A program made the position numbers and the translations under genes. From Scedosporium boydii (Eukaryota; Ascomycota; Sordariomycetes; Microascales; Microascaceae): a stretch of DNA of 64,000 nt. Below the pieces are notes generated by a model, which saw only the letters and a program-made list of their open reading frames with translations, was not told the DNA's origin and searched no databases. The stretch is taken from contig NJFT01000021.1 in assembly GCA_002221725.1 (NCBI GenBank), forward strand, positions 240,322 through 304,321. The letters run 5' to 3'. Positions 23,897 through 36,002 of the stretch are shown piece after piece. Each line of letters starts with the position of its first letter. The first letter of the stretch is position 1.

Positions 23897-26353
23897 CGTG
23901 GGGTGAGAAGATGAGATGGGTGACTGCCCATGCGCCCGAAGTTATTTAGGGTGAGAGGCCTCAGCTACGCGTACCAAGGTAAAATTGATTGACTCCTTAA
24001 TTTAAGATTTCACGCTCGGGGTATCAATCTATCAGTTGACGATGGTCGTAGTCGTCCCGTCCTGAATTGGGAATGACGTTGTGAGACGCGCATCGTGGAA
24101 AGTCGATTTTGTGTTGCGATATACGAAGTACCCTTGTACCAGGTACAAATTCATTCACAACTATAGCCTACGCCGCCAGCTGGCAAACACTGATACCTGC
24201 CATCGGCCAATGCTCCCGGCCGTCGCAACTCCTCCACCCGAGATTGTTCCTAACATTCTCGCTATCACCAAAGCTTCATCTTGGATTGATCTCGTCATGT
24301 AAGGGAGACGTCGACAAGATTCCCGCAAAATAATTCTAATAATTCGAAACGGAAAAACAATTATATATCCCACAAAATGGAGGTCTGTATCCTTGAACGT
24401 TAAACATTAACACTCCATTCCGCGAACCATAGCCTCCACATTCAAACGTACCCCCTTCCTTGCTCGGGCAGCGACTACCCGCACGCTCTTCTCATCCCAG
24501 TTTTCCCAACCTGGTCGTGCTTTGAATTTGAATTCTGGCTCGCGGTCGAAACTCCTCGGAAACCCACCTTTCAGGTGTGTCAGTCTTCTTGCACGTTGTT
24601 TCGTTTGCGAGTTGTCTCGTCTCCGGCATGCTACATGCCAACGTACCCATCCCAGCCGGTGAAGAGGAAACCGAAAGTAAAAAAAAGGAAACCAGTCCTG
24701 TCCCGAATAACTTGCGTACGTTTCGGAAGGGAAAGACTCAACTCTATTTTGTCAACGCGCAAGTACTTCTCTCTAGTCCAGACTCGTTAATGCAAGGGTG
24801 AATGACACTGGTGCACGACATCAATAGGAATGCCAAACTGACTGCATCAAATTCATTTTCGTCACATCCTTCCACTGATTTGGCGGACTGACACCGAGCG
24901 AAGGAAAAGCTGCCCCGAGGCCCAGGTACGGCCTCCTGCATATCTAAGGTGTTGCTTCCCAAAGTTTTCTGCACAATTGCCCGCATCCTCGCATTCACGG
25001 GCAAGCGATGAGCGAGCAAACTGAAGGAGAGCCACACTTTCTGAAGGAGATGTTATATATTGGGTCACACGGGACAGAGGTAGAGCGAACTAGCCCTTGA
25101 GATTGGCCATGCGGGATCTTGTCTTGTTTTTGGGTTACACGAGCCTGGCGGTTCCAAGTAGCATAATTTGCTTCCACCACGAAGTGTGGCATCCATGGGC
25201 CAAAGTGAAAGCCACTTCATATTGCACTCTGTATCAAGGCAAACCAGTCTTTTAGTATTTTCCTGTGTAACCACGGCCTGGGCCGCTTTCTTTAACGTAA
25301 CTTTTTTTACGTATTTTTCTTTTCATTGTTTTTTCTTATTTTTCCTTTCTTTTTTCGACGTTTTCACCGCAGATTGCCTCTGAATCGTCCAGTCACAAGA
25401 ATACACTTTGTTAGCAAGGCAAACGCCCGCCCCTTGCCTCCTGTACTTCTGCGCTCTTGTGTATGACATCGGCTACCAAAAACGCCAAGATGGTGTAGAC
25501 GCGGTCCATGTGACGTTGGCACCCTCGCCGTATCTCGGTGTCGGAAGGCTGCCTTTCATGCCGTGACCCGGCAAGGCGGTGGCGTGTGACGTCGTGTGAG
25601 AACGTTGTGCCATCACGAAGGCGCTGTATCCGACACAAACAAGTATTCTTCCTAGATTGTGGAGACTCATTCTCGCTACTAAGTTTGTCGCGTCATCATA
25701 TCGGATTTTTGTACTACTCATCAATATAGCGAGTGCTACTTTGATGGCCGAAGACTTGATACGCGGCATGTGTCTAATAATATTCTAGCAGACCATGATC
25801 CGTCAAGGGCCAGCCAAAGACCCTTGTTTGACCGATCCCGTCCCTACCGTGTTAGCGGTGTGCATACAAACGGGATACCCAACTTTGTTTTCACTCTCTG
25901 TTGTTTGGGACATTAGAGTCTCCCGACGCCATATTGTTGGTCGTCCGGTTGATTGGTCGTTATTAGTGGAAACATGCAGGGTCCATGCAAAGTCCGGCTC
26001 TGGGAGAGATGAGAAAACCTTGACACGATGGCCATGGTTTGGTTGGTTGGCTGTAGAATCCGTCTGCTCCATTAGCCTCCTGCGGTGGTTGGAGAGGGTC
26101 GAATATCTGAGATTGTTGGCAGCTGAGGTAAAGCTTGGCAAGTGAGTGTGGTGTGTAGTATTACTATTTTTGTTTTTTTTATATCAGCATATCTTCCATG
26201 TCCTAATTCTGGAAAGAGTTCGATTTTTCAAAATTCCTAGTAGCTTCGGGACACCTGGATCTGGGGCTTACCAAAACTGTTGAGCTGGTCAGTTCTTATC
26301 ACAACAGTGTCTGAAGAGAACAAGAAGACAAGAAGAGGGTCGTTGCGTACACG
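23897..26353. other. Gene-poor interval with one candidate coding fragment
   Basis: This 2.5-kb stretch lies upstream of APC5. The only coding-like piece is at 24377-24574 (listed separately). A TACGAAGTA copy lies at 24122-24130. The frame at 25795-26145 and its antisense partner overlap completely and show no domain. T-rich DNA lies at about 25300-25365. Confidence 0.45.
24377..24574 (+). pseudogene. Candidate short exon pair or remnant, possible mitochondrial leader
   Basis: ATG at 24377, a 10-base first exon, then a 46-bp intron (donor GTATCC, TTAAC branch, acceptor CATAG) would join in frame to 24433-24574. That exon ends at a GTGTGT donor. The peptide is about 50 aa, rich in Arg, Ser, Thr and Phe with almost no acidic residues (FKRTPFLARAATTRTLFSSQ, then SRSKLLGNPPFR), as in a mitochondrial targeting leader. 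I cannot find a convincing next exon, so it may be the start of a gene I fail to assemble, a truncated relic, or chance. It lies head-to-head with APC5. Confidence 0.22.
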
Positions 26354-27356
26354 ATGGTCACTTCGTCTTGTCGCGAAGAACATATCCAAATGGTAAGGAA
26401 TATCCAGGGTTGCGAACAACCTCCTCGCCACACTCACCAATACCTAGCTAACGACAATATAGCCAGAAGAACAAAAGGACACATCCGTTCCATCTCTATT
26501 TCCATCTCCCCAGACCCATCGTCCAAAAGACAAGCGGAGGCGGAGGCGGAATAAACTCAGCCGGAGAGCATCACTACCTACTCCTTCCAAATCACCACCT
26601 TCCAAAGAACGAGCAAAACTATCGTCATCGAAAGAACCGATCCCGCCACGCGAGAGCGATCCGCAAAGTCTATCGCCGGAGTCTAGACTCGAGACGAATT
26701 CCAACGAAGGACATCCGGATCATGAGCCCATCTGCCATGATGAAAATGCTACTACATGCCGTCCTGATGTATCCGAGGAATCTTTGCAGGTTGCTGCGGG
26801 CTGTCCCGACCTGGATGTTCTATCTTGCTCCCTCTGCCCAATCTCGTGGTTAGCACCTGCACTGGGTCGTTCTATGCCCTCTGAGCTTAAGCTATGTGCA
26901 AGTTGCGCAGCTGCCCAAGTGCTTGTGGGTCTTCACCAAAGGCACTACAACCCGTTAACGGAGCAGATGACTTGGGGTGAAGAGAGCACGGCATCAGAAT
27001 TCTCTCTGTTATACCAAAGCCAGCCACCAACATTATCATATTTCCCCACGTCACTTTCACCTTTAGATGCTATGCAATATGCCCCCACGCTCGGAAGTGG
27101 ATCTCCTCGGGTTCCTCAGGACGCCAGCGAAGCCTTGCCTTCTGCATGGCTTGATCAAATTGGGAGATGGTGCGGTGTCCACCGAGAAACTCTGCACTTC
27201 TCCCCTCTCCTTCCCGTCTGCGCTTTCTCTGATCAGTGGATGTACGAGGGCGTTGGGACGACCCATGACACGGCTGATACATCGGACGTCCATCGATGTA
27301 AGGGACACTCGCACGAGACAAGATCACAAACTTCTCCAGGGATTGGAATTCAGTAA
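26354..27356 (+). CDS. Orphan basic protein with paired CxxC motifs, unknown function
   Basis: Two exons, 26354-26392 and 26463-27356, encode 310 aa. The 70-bp intron is textbook: donor GTAAGG, branch GCTAAC, acceptor ATATAG. Splicing changes a 13-codon start (MVTSSCREEHIQM) into a long open frame that otherwise has no ATG at its head. Residues about 30-70 are strongly basic and Ser/Pro-rich (KDKRRRRNKLSRRASLP), a likely nuclear localisation signal. Near residues 138-165 two CxxC pairs (CSLC and CASC) are spaced by 19 residues, suggesting a small zinc site. The rest is low in recognisable motifs. A second long frame overlaps the last 300 bp (27067-27414), so the C-terminus could differ by an intron or frameshift. 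It sits between APC5 and eL21. I do not recognise a family. Confidence 0.55.
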
Positions 27357-28547
27357 AAGGATTTTGGGAGCCGTGGCGAACCGAGTTACTTGGAGAAAAG
27401 TAGCACAGGGGTAGAGGAAGGTATAACATCTCAAGAGCCTGGCCTCATTTGGAACGCGAATGAGGGTGTCCTTTGCAGGCTGCAGGGTAGCGGGGGACCA
27501 ATGATTGCAAGCAACATGAATCAACCATCACCGAAAAAAAACACCTCGTGTGTGTTGTTACTTTCCTTCGTGCATGAAAGGGAACCGGGGCCATGGCGGG
27601 AGTGTGGGTCGGGCTTGATTGGTTATACGAAGTAGGCTCTTGCTGCCAGTTCGCGGACTGTTCGCGAACCACTTCTCTGGAATGTCCCGCCGAAGTAAGC
27701 ATCTTATACGAAGTACAATGTAGATTACGGTGCATTTTATGGTCTTAACGCCAATTGATATCCTCAAGGATGAGATAAATGGTCAGCCTTATATTTCTGC
27801 GGGGACTACCAAAAAAGATGCTGGATGTCGTCTAGACATCAATGATAATGCTTCGTATGGTGATGGCGGCAAGAGAGCCGGTATTTGTGTTGACGAATTG
27901 ACTTGGAGCTTTCGTTGCAGTCGCCAACAGGAACAAAATGTAACAAGCCAATTAAAACGGATGGATTTTATGCAGTATTTTCTCTTGACCACAGTGCTAT
28001 TAATATTCTTGCCAGCTGCCATCAACAGTTGTACAGTACGAAGTGGGATGGAGGGACTTGGCCGCTGTCGTCATCTGGCAAGTCCCTCACACAGGCACTA
28101 TCCATTCTGCTCATATGACATGTGGGAAAGGATCGAAGACTTGAACATCACGATTACCGACGACCAAAGAGCCGCCAAGTCTCAAAAGGGAATGCCAAAA
28201 CAAATAGTATTTTGTCTCTAAGGGGGGGCATTACGCCGATTTCATTGCCATTTGAGAAATGCCAGTCCACATTTCCGGACCTAACCTCGGACTCCCATGC
28301 AAAAACACACAAGAGAAGTACGGAAACCGTTCCACGTCACACAAAAAGACTTTGGATTCCCTCAGTTATATGTGAGAGAGAGATTCCCAGGGGAGAGTTT
28401 TTTTTTCTCGGGGGAAAAAAAGTATGATTTCTCGTTAAAAAAACCTCCCATCCTCGGGGTTTGTTTTTAATAACAACTCCCCCAGTAAAAACAATAACAC
28501 ACGCCCTTTGACCCACGAAACCATTTTGTACTTTTGCCGAACCTTAT
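27357..28547. other. Intergenic, no supported gene
   Basis: Two TACGAAGTA copies lie 81 bp apart, at 27626-27634 and 27707-27715, with a near copy at 28035. The frame at 27730-28221 (163 codons) has no ATG-proximal context, domain or splice signals that support it. AT-rich DNA near 28400-28500 is the probable 3' flank of the eL21 gene. Confidence 0.5.
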
Positions 28548-29425
28548 TTAAATCGTCGTCTCGTAGGGTACGGGGCTAATCGTCTCGAGAGGGAAGTCCT
28601 TGAGGGAGAGGGTGTGCGCCTCCCTGGGCATGGCGGGCTGCCTCTTGAGTAGAGCGGGCTTGCCCTCGGCCTTAGCCTGCTTTCGGAGCTCCTCGTTCTC
28701 CTTGACTCGGCGGAGGAAACCCTCTCGGGATCGCGAGGGCTGGATGTGCTCGACGCGGACGTTGATTCGCTTCTCGAGGTATCGGTGCTTGACCTTCTTG
28801 TAGATGATGATGCCGACGGCGGACTTGGCGACGTTGTAGATGACGCCGGTCTTACCGTGGTAGACCTTGAAGGGGAGACTAAAAAGTTGGGCGAGTTAGT
28901 GGAATGGAAGCTAGTAAAATATGGTCGTCTCTCGTCCAGCCTGTGTTGGGCGCGTGTCGATTCACGCCGTCATATTCCCCCGCTCAGACTCTTCTGAAGG
29001 TTCCAGTCTTCGGGCAATCGAATCGTCGCGGAATTTCCGGGGAAAGGAGGATTTATCAACTAGGAATCGCGGGTTTTTCTTACCCCTTGTGGATGGCACC
29101 GTTGGCCTTGATGTCGACGATATCGCCAACCCTGCAGAATCACCTCAGTCAGCACACAATGTGACCCCGAATTGCGAAGTTTCTTTTTTGGCTCCTCTTT
29201 TTCGCGGAATCTCGAACGTACTTGTATTGCCTCAGGTAAGTGGTGAGGGGGATCTGACCCTTCCTTCGGAAGTCCCTCGAGAAGGCATGCTGCAGAGAGA
29301 GAAAGGAAACCGCATCAGCATTTTCACATCCCGACCATCGATAAAACCACCTCCATTTCGCAGATAAATTCGAGGAGAAATGAACATACGCGAGTACCAG
29401 AGCGAAGACCACGAGCGTTACCCAT
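28548..29425 (-). CDS. 60S ribosomal protein eL21
   Basis: Four exons, 29425-29390, 29289-29222, 29131-29084 and 28878-28548, encode 160 aa, the normal length. The protein starts MGNARGLRSGTRHAFSRDF, continues KGQIPLTTYLRQYKVGDIV and DIKANGAIHKGLPFKVYHGK, and ends ISPVPYETTI. Donors are GTATGT, GTACGT and GTAAGA; acceptors are TGCAG, TGCAG and TTTAG. eL21 lies in the large subunit near the central protuberance and contacts 5S and 28S-type rRNA. The start codon is 431 bp from that of uS4 on the opposite strand, so the two probably share a promoter region. No irregularity was seen. Confidence 0.97.
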
Positions 29426-29856
29426 TTTTGCTGTTGATTCGGGTTCCTATCGAGGGAAGGGGGGGCGGTGGGATTGTTGGGTGAGAAATTGGTCGATAAT
29501 TGGAAAATCAATCCTTGGTCGATGTGCGAGGTTGTTGGAATATTTTCTGCCAAATCTAGAGAGTGAGGTACGTACCCACTGCAGTGCTCCAATTGTGACT
29601 TTGAGAGGGGCGAACAATTAGGGCAACCCAGAATCTGAAGCCCTGGATTACATAATGTTCTGTGGGCAGACGCGATTGGATGCTGGGCATGGGAATCTCC
29701 CTGCGCCTGCCGAATCAAAAATGGACCCCACAGCAAACGGGATTTCACACATCTTGGTTATTTTCTGGATTTCGAAGTCAGTCCTTGCAACTTCACTTCC
29801 ACACTCTTTTTTCCTCAACCTCACCGACAACACCAAAGGAATCGTGAGACGCCAAA
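29426..29856. promoter_or_regulatory. Shared divergent promoter of eL21 and uS4
   Basis: The 431 bp between the start codons of eL21 (-) and uS4 (+) must contain both promoters and 5' leaders. A TTAGGGC element with adjacent AACCCAG lies near 29620-29632, roughly central. T/C-rich stretches precede uS4 (29800-29825) and A/G-rich ones precede eL21. The bidirectional role is inferred from geometry only. Confidence 0.6.
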
Positions 29857-30717
29857 ATGCCTCCGTAAGTAATCGAGAAACAAGCAAAAAAGGACTTGAT
29901 GAAGTCAATTGCAGAATTATAATAAACGGGAAAGAGACTCGCTAACATTTGAACTCCTCTCCAGCCGATCCTACTCCAAGACCTCTCGTGTCCCTCGCAG
30001 GCCCTTCGAGGCTGCTCGATTGTTAGTAACATCACCGGCCACTGAAACATGAGCTTGTTCTCTGTTCAAGTCGTAGTGATCTTCGGAATACTGACAATGG
30101 AGGATATCTGTACAGGGACTCTGAGTTGAAGCTCGTCGGTGAATATGGTCTCCGCAACAAGCGTGAGGTCTGGCGAGTTCAGTTGACTCTGTCCAAGATT
30201 CGACGTGCTGCCCGGTAAGAAAACTTCTTCCCCCCTTTTTACCCTCTTGAACTCGAAGTTTAGGGAAAATGAAAGAGGAGGTTTCCATTTCGCTAACTAC
30301 AATTACAGTCAGCTTCTTACCCTCGACGAGAAGGACCCCAAGCGTCTCTTCGAAGGCAATGCCCTCATTCGCCGTCTCGTCCGCGTCGGTGTCCTGGACG
30401 AGTCCCGCATGAAGCTCGATTACGTCCTTGCCCTCAAGGTCGAGGATTTCTTGGAGCGCCGCCTCCAGACCTGCGTCTACAAGCTCGGCCTCGCCAAGTC
30501 TATCCACCACGCTCGTGTCCTCATCCGCCAGCGCCACATCCGCGTCGGCAAGCAGATCGTCAACGTCCCTTCCTTCATCGTCCGTCTCGACTCCCAGAAG
30601 CACATTGACTTCGCCATCACCTCGCCCTTCGGCGGTGGCCGCTTCGGCCGTGTCCGCAGGAAGAAGGCTAAGGCTGCTGAGGGCGGTGATGATGACGAGG
30701 AGGAGGATGAGGAGTAA
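29857..30717 (+). CDS. 40S ribosomal protein uS4 (S9)
   Basis: Four exons, 29857-29864, 29965-30021, 30116-30214 and 30309-30717, encode 190 aa, the usual length. The first exon has only eight bases (MP plus two bases). The assembled start is [20 protein letters not shown], followed by [19 protein letters not shown]. The S4 RNA-binding domain is in exon 4 ([20 protein letters not shown] then RQRHIRVG). The tail is acidic after a basic stretch ([11 protein letters not shown]), as in other fungi. Donors are GTAAGT, GTTAGT and GTAAGA. The protein binds 18S rRNA early in small-subunit assembly and contributes to decoding accuracy near the mRNA entry site. Confidence 0.97.
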
Positions 30718-31071
30718 ATGCATCGCTCCCATCTTAGCAGAGGAAGGGTGCTGATATGAATGTGATGCCGGCGCCCCCCATCTAGAGGAAGGGAAAAAAA
30801 AGAGGGTTTACGGAATCCGGTCATGGTCGTTTTGGGACCTCGCTTCATTTATTGTGTGGGGCGTTAGACAGGAAAAATGGATTTGTTTGCATCCTCAGTT
30901 TTATGTTCTATACCTGAAATTCACGATGATGTCCATGTGAAATTACAAAAAAGAACGAGAAATGAAACTCGGTGTGAGCAGCTTCGTGAAACTCTTCACT
31001 GTTTAGTGAAGTATGCGTGGGTATAAACTTTTTTCTTGTATAATGTAGTGTAACACCTTGAAGGCTGCCCC
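30718..31071. other. Convergent 3' region of uS4 and SLU7
   Basis: A 354-bp stretch between two converging genes. AT-rich sequence at 30885-31060 suits poly(A) signals for both. No other feature. Confidence 0.55.
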
Positions 31072-32514
31072 TCATTGTAATAATTCATCCTTCCCTAATA
31101 ATTTAGCCATGGGATCTTCCACCGCCGTCCTCTTCTTCCTGTACTCGTCGAGCTCCTGCTCTGTGACGCCATCGCCCATTTGCACAGCAGTGCGTTTCCT
31201 CGACTTCCTTTCCTTGCGGTCCGGCTCTGGCGTCGTCTCTTTCAGCTTCTGTTCTTCACCTTCACCATCAGGCTCTCCATTTTCGGTGAGGAGCCCCGCG
31301 CCTGTACGCTGCCTCTCTGCCGCTTCCCACGCCTGTATCCCAGCCTCGCCGGTACAATATGAATTTTTCACAAAAGAACGACAACAAGCGTAACCCCATC
31401 TAAAGTCGTGCCACCAGCTGCCCCAGACAGAGGTATGGTTTCCATGGTACACATCCTCGGCATACTTCGACTTGGCCGCAGCCTTGGGTGCGCCCTTGAT
31501 CGCGCCACTCTCGTCATATTCCACGAAAGTTTCCGACTCGGTGACAGCTACGGCCCGCAGAGCCTCGGCGGTAGCACCAGCACCGGCCTTTTCATTTTCG
31601 TCCTCCTCGCCACCGTACTTTTCCTGTAGAGCTTTCATCTTTTCCGCGCGCAGCTTCTCGGCGACCTCTTGCTCTTTCCGTCGATGGAAGGCTCCAGCCG
31701 TAGGGTTCGCCTGCAAGTGCATGCTCGTATCACCAGATGCCTCCTGTGCCTCCCAAGCGTACCGTTGCGCTTTTTCAAACTCTGCTGCTTCTCCTGACGC
31801 CTTCATGAAGCCTTCCTCGGCGAAGACCGTCGCGGCCTTGTCGTCTTCTACCTCACCTGCGTTGACGAGCGCACGTGTCTTGGGGTTATACGTTGCCGAG
31901 TTGAGGTCCAAGTTCAGCAGGTACTTGGCCGTATCCTCTCGTATCCTAAGCTGCCTCGTAGCCGTGCTCTGATGCTTAGTGGGGTCGAGTTCCTCGGCAT
32001 AGGTATCGCCCTGATCACCCTTCTGCTTCACCTCCTGCGCTTTCCTCCTCAGTTCATCCATCTCATTGTACTCCTCCACCACGGTCCTATAGTCCCTCGG
32101 ATCGAAACCGTTCCACCGATCCCTCTTCGCGTCCCACCCAAGCTTGAGGTCCTGCACCACCTCGTCCGCCTCGATATCCTTTCCCGTCCATTTCGCACCT
32201 TTCGCCCGCGGTCGGCTGAGGCAATCCTTCGCCTTGTGCGTCATCGCGCCGCAGTTTTCGCAGGCGCCCTTGCGATATTTGGTCGCGGCTTTGCCCGCGC
32301 GTCGGCCGCGCGTGTACCATTGGGATTCTTCGGTGGTTTCTTTTTTGTGGAGACGTTGATGCTCTAGGTAGTCGGTGGCGTCGGTTTCCTCGCCTGCGTA
32401 GAACGGGCGTTTGCTGATGAAGGATGGAATGTAGATGTTTTGCTGCTTGGAGCCAGGCCCTGCTGCAGCCGCCGCCGCAGCTGCTGCCTTGGGGTCTGGT
32501 CTGCGAGGAGGCAT
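31072..32514 (-). CDS. Pre-mRNA splicing factor Slu7
   Basis: A single exon encodes 480 aa. After an Ala-rich start comes [19 protein letters not shown], the conserved Slu7 opening. The CCHC zinc knuckle follows ([14 protein letters not shown], about residues 85-98), then the family block [13 protein letters not shown] and [18 protein letters not shown]. The C-terminal half is charged, with [14 protein letters not shown], an [12 protein letters not shown] motif and a basic SRKRTA segment. Slu7 acts in the second step of splicing, fixing 3' splice-site choice in the spliceosome with Prp18. The start at 32514 is the first ATG that gives a Slu7-like N-terminus. The lack of introns is unremarkable. 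SLU7 is another gene that recurs near SLA2 in some Sordariomycete MAT regions. Confidence 0.95.
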   Translation of the reverse strand: MPPRRPDPKAAAAAAAAAGPGSKQQNIYIPSFISKRPFYAGEETDATDYLEHQRLHKKETTEESQWYTRGRRAGKAATKYRKGACENCGAMTHKAKDCLSRPRAKGAKWTGKDIEADEVVQDLKLGWDAKRDRWNGFDPRDYRTVVEEYNEMDELRRKAQEVKQKGDQGDTYAEELDPTKHQSTATRQLRIREDTAKYLLNLDLNSATYNPKTRALVNAGEVEDDKAATVFAEEGFMKASGEAAEFEKAQRYAWEAQEASGDTSMHLQANPTAGAFHRRKEQEVAEKLRAEKMKALQEKYGGEEDENEKAGAGATAEALRAVAVTESETFVEYDESGAIKGAPKAAAKSKYAEDVYHGNHTSVWGSWWHDFRWGYACCRSFVKNSYCTGEAGIQAWEAAERQRTGAGLLTENGEPDGEGEEQKLKETTPEPDRKERKSRKRTAVQMGDGVTEQELDEYRKKRTAVEDPMAKLLGKDELLQ

Positions 32515-34709
32515 CTCTTTGATCTTGTAGAGGGGTCTATTTTCGGCAAGGGTGTCAGCTGCGTTGAGTCTGGGTTTCGGCCAAGGCTTCGAGGGTCGGA
32601 GGGTTGAAATGGTGGTGGGCGTGATAAGTTTCGCCTCTTTTATCAGATGCGACTTAGCGGCTTGCCAAATTGAGCCGCGCTGGACGTCCAGAACTTAAGC
32701 TGACGCAGCAGATCGCTCAATCGCGAATTCTCATTGGCTCATTAACGAAGATTATTCAACAACTGTCAACAACTGCTGACGTCCGTTCAACTACTTTATG
32801 CAAATCCTCCTCAGCTGGCGCTCTCTCCGCCATCAGGAAGCTGTCATCGGGTGAGCGTGCGCGAACGTGTGATGAAGTCTTTAATGTCATTGAAAGCAGT
32901 CGAGAATTCCTCCCGTTCTGGCCCCTATTTCCAGCCCTTCAATATGCCCATTTCTCAAATTTTCTGCCTGATATTTCAAGTTCCATTGGACGACAGCTCA
33001 GCAGAATCCAGATATATAAAACCAACTATGGTGAGCCTTCAACAGATTCATCCTCATCCAGTAAATACGAAAACTTGCAAAACCTAAGACGCCTCAATCG
33101 CCAATCAACGCCCGAGGCGGACCCAAGGGCTTCAATCACGCCGGTTGCCTGATTTTGATTGTCTGAAATCGTCGAGGGGCTTCCCAAGGACGTGGAAATA
33201 CATGTCGTCTCGGTCCTCAACCTCAACCCATGTCCGCTGGACGGCCTCAGCCAACCCGTTACCTGCAGATAAAAGCAGTGACCCACAGATCTTCACTTTT
33301 GAATAATCGGGCATAATCCCTTCGTCCCCTTGAATTCCATTGAAACTAGCCCGGGGCGGATAGCGCATTTCCTTCTTGCCAATGATAAGACAGGCGAAGC
33401 AAGATGGCTCGCTCGCAGCTGCCCCTCCTTCGTAGACGACGCCCAAGAGATCAATTGCCTCTCAATCCATCTCCATCAGGTATCCCCATCGGGTGCGGTG
33501 GTCCCTGCCCATCAACCACTTGCGCACTGATGACTCTGGCCTAGCCCCGACGTGAAGGAGTGAGCTGAGGTCAGGGGCGGGCCGGGCCAAGCCTCTGTTG
33601 TGCTTGATTTGTGGTTAAAGATGTATTGATGGAAGAGATGGAAGTTGTCGTGGCGCCAATAAATTCTCCAGGAGAGTAACAATGAAGAACTGAAGAAGTC
33701 TTTCTCTCGCTGGTATGGCAGTTGATTGAACAGCCAGCATTGCTCCGAGAAGAAGGAGCAGTAGCACTATTAGAAGGTCAAGGTGAAGAAGAGCAGAGAC
33801 GTTAGCCGCTTTCGGAACGGTATTTTTGAAAAGGCGTACCTCTTCCCCACCCCCCTCCCCTCCCGCTGGCGAGTTACATAGGCGGAACAGCAACAACGCC
33901 ACCTCGTCCGCCTTAATCGTACCTCTTACTAGTTCTTTAGTCTTTCGGGGAGAGAGCCTTGTCCCATACGAAGTATATCAGTCAATGGGCCTCCCGCCGG
34001 GTTCACCTTGAATTTTGACATTCCATTTGTTCGAAGTTTTGACTGCGTCTACCGAATCGATCTGCGACCTCGATTGTCCGACCATAATTGACACTCTTTC
34101 ACTTTCATTTGCACTGATCCTGTTGTTTCTCGGCTCCTTCAAGCTGTTGGTTAGGACAGGAAGAGGCTCACTACCACCGGCCACCCTCCTCATTGACATT
34201 TTGTATAAAAAGGCGTTTTGGCTTGGGTCAGTGACATTCCTCCCACAAAGTCGAGAAATTCAAATGCACAAAACGAACTCCAACCGGGCATAGTCGCGAA
34301 ACTTACTCGTGATGGTAAAGAACGGCATTATCACGACGAACGAGTTATACAGCCTAGCCGGCGCATTTCGGTCCCTCATCAAATTCTTCGCCATCGCCCT
34401 ATCAAGAAAAAGAAAGGGGAAACTGCTCAAACAGTGATTTCCACTTACGTCTTCTATTTTATTTTTCATCTGCAGTTTGCCTAGCTAGAATATTTTCAGT
34501 CGGGCTGAGCGAAAGCGAGGCTCTAACACTTTTTATTTGTTTGTTATTATTTATTTGCCTACATTGTTGGATTTAAGAAAGCCTGGTGTGAGTGCCATTC
34601 CTCATTTATAAAAAAAAAACCGCCTCCTTTTTACATTCCATTTTACAGACCGAGTTGAAAGGGGCTGAGTTGGAATGTTGAGAGCCTTCTCAAGCCTGGT
34701 TTCTTGCCA
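32515..34709. other. Divergent intergenic region, no supported gene
   Basis: This 2.2-kb stretch lies between the 5' ends of SLU7 (-) and the Est1-type gene (+). A TACGAAGTA copy is at 33967-33975. Several frames of 80-160 codons exist on both strands (for example 32670-33152 +, without an ATG start), but they overlap each other and lack recognisable domains. Confidence 0.45.
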
Positions 34710-35958
34710 ATGCCCCCCAAAATTACCAGTCTTTGTATAAAATATTAAGATATTAGACATTGTACGCTGATACTCATATCTTCAGGTCCATTCAACCACG
34801 CGCTTCCAACCGAAAAAGCAAAGGAAGACGCGACTTGTCACAGTTCGCTTAAGCCATTGTCTACTTGGGAGGCCTTTGCTCCAGCTTTCCGGGACTTAGA
34901 GAAACTCCCGCCTCCGTCTAGTTCAGCCGCACCAAAGCCTTTCGGCAAGCTGAAGGGAACAAATAAACAGAAGAGGGAAAGAAAAGTGGAAAAGGGAAAA
35001 CCTTACACCCAAAAAGACAATATGCGCGTGGACCCACTCCCAACTCCCAAGTCCCTCCCAGAGGTCGGGGGAATAGAGAAGCAGCTCATCACGCGTGCCG
35101 TTACATTCGATCAGCTGGTGAGCGAGATTCGCGGGATCTACGCCGCGCTCGTGAAAGCAGAGGACGTCTGTATCAAAGAAGTCTCCGACTCGGATCAGGA
35201 GGGCGTAACCTTTACGGACGATAGATGGAAGTCACTCGTCAAGCTACACGAAGTCACGCTCTTCGAATTCTGCGACTTCTTCTTCGCAACCAACCATCCC
35301 GTCGCAGCGGCTTCGGACCAGTTAAAGAATGTTGTTACTAAATATTCGATGCCGGCCCGTCTTTGGCGCCATGCGATCTATCGGCTGCTCGATCTCATGC
35401 GCCGGAACCTTCCTGACTCGCAGCCCCATATGCTCCGGTTCGTTTCCCTCGCCTTCAATATGATCACCGTGCTCTACGAGAACTCCAAGGATCTCTGCGA
35501 TGTTTGGGCCGAGTGCCTTGGAGACATCGCACGCTTTAGGATGGCAGTTGAGTCTGAATCTGCCGAGGAGCGAAGCCTCTGGATCGAGGTCAGCAGATAT
35601 TGGTACCAACGCAGCATAGATCTCACCCCTGGTATCGGTCAGAGATATCATCATATCGCCATCCTTTCGAGGCCGGGGCTCATGGGACAACTTTTGTTTT
35701 TCACGAAGAGTTTCTGCACCAAGACTCCGTTCGCGACGGCGAAGGAGACTATTATGACGCTCTTTACGCAGGTGGCCCAGGGAAAAACAGAAGGGTCTCT
35801 TGCTGTTGAGATAGCTCTTGTGAAGACTTATAGTGCCTTGATTCAAGATGGAAGCGATGAAGAGTTTGAATCGAGTCTTGTGGAATTCCTCAAGGAACTT
35901 GAGGGAAGCATTGGACCTGTAAGCGGTGAGAATAAACAGTTCAGGTAAACCAATCCCC

Positions 35959-36002
<44 letters not shown>

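Noticed and set aside
27730..28221. 163-codon plus-strand frame between the orphan gene and eL21
   Set aside because: No recognisable domain, no splice pattern and AT-rich random-looking composition; open frames of this length occur several times by chance in the window.
29971..30732. 253-codon minus-strand frame over uS4
   Set aside because: Shadow of the uS4 exons and introns; composition follows from the sense codons.
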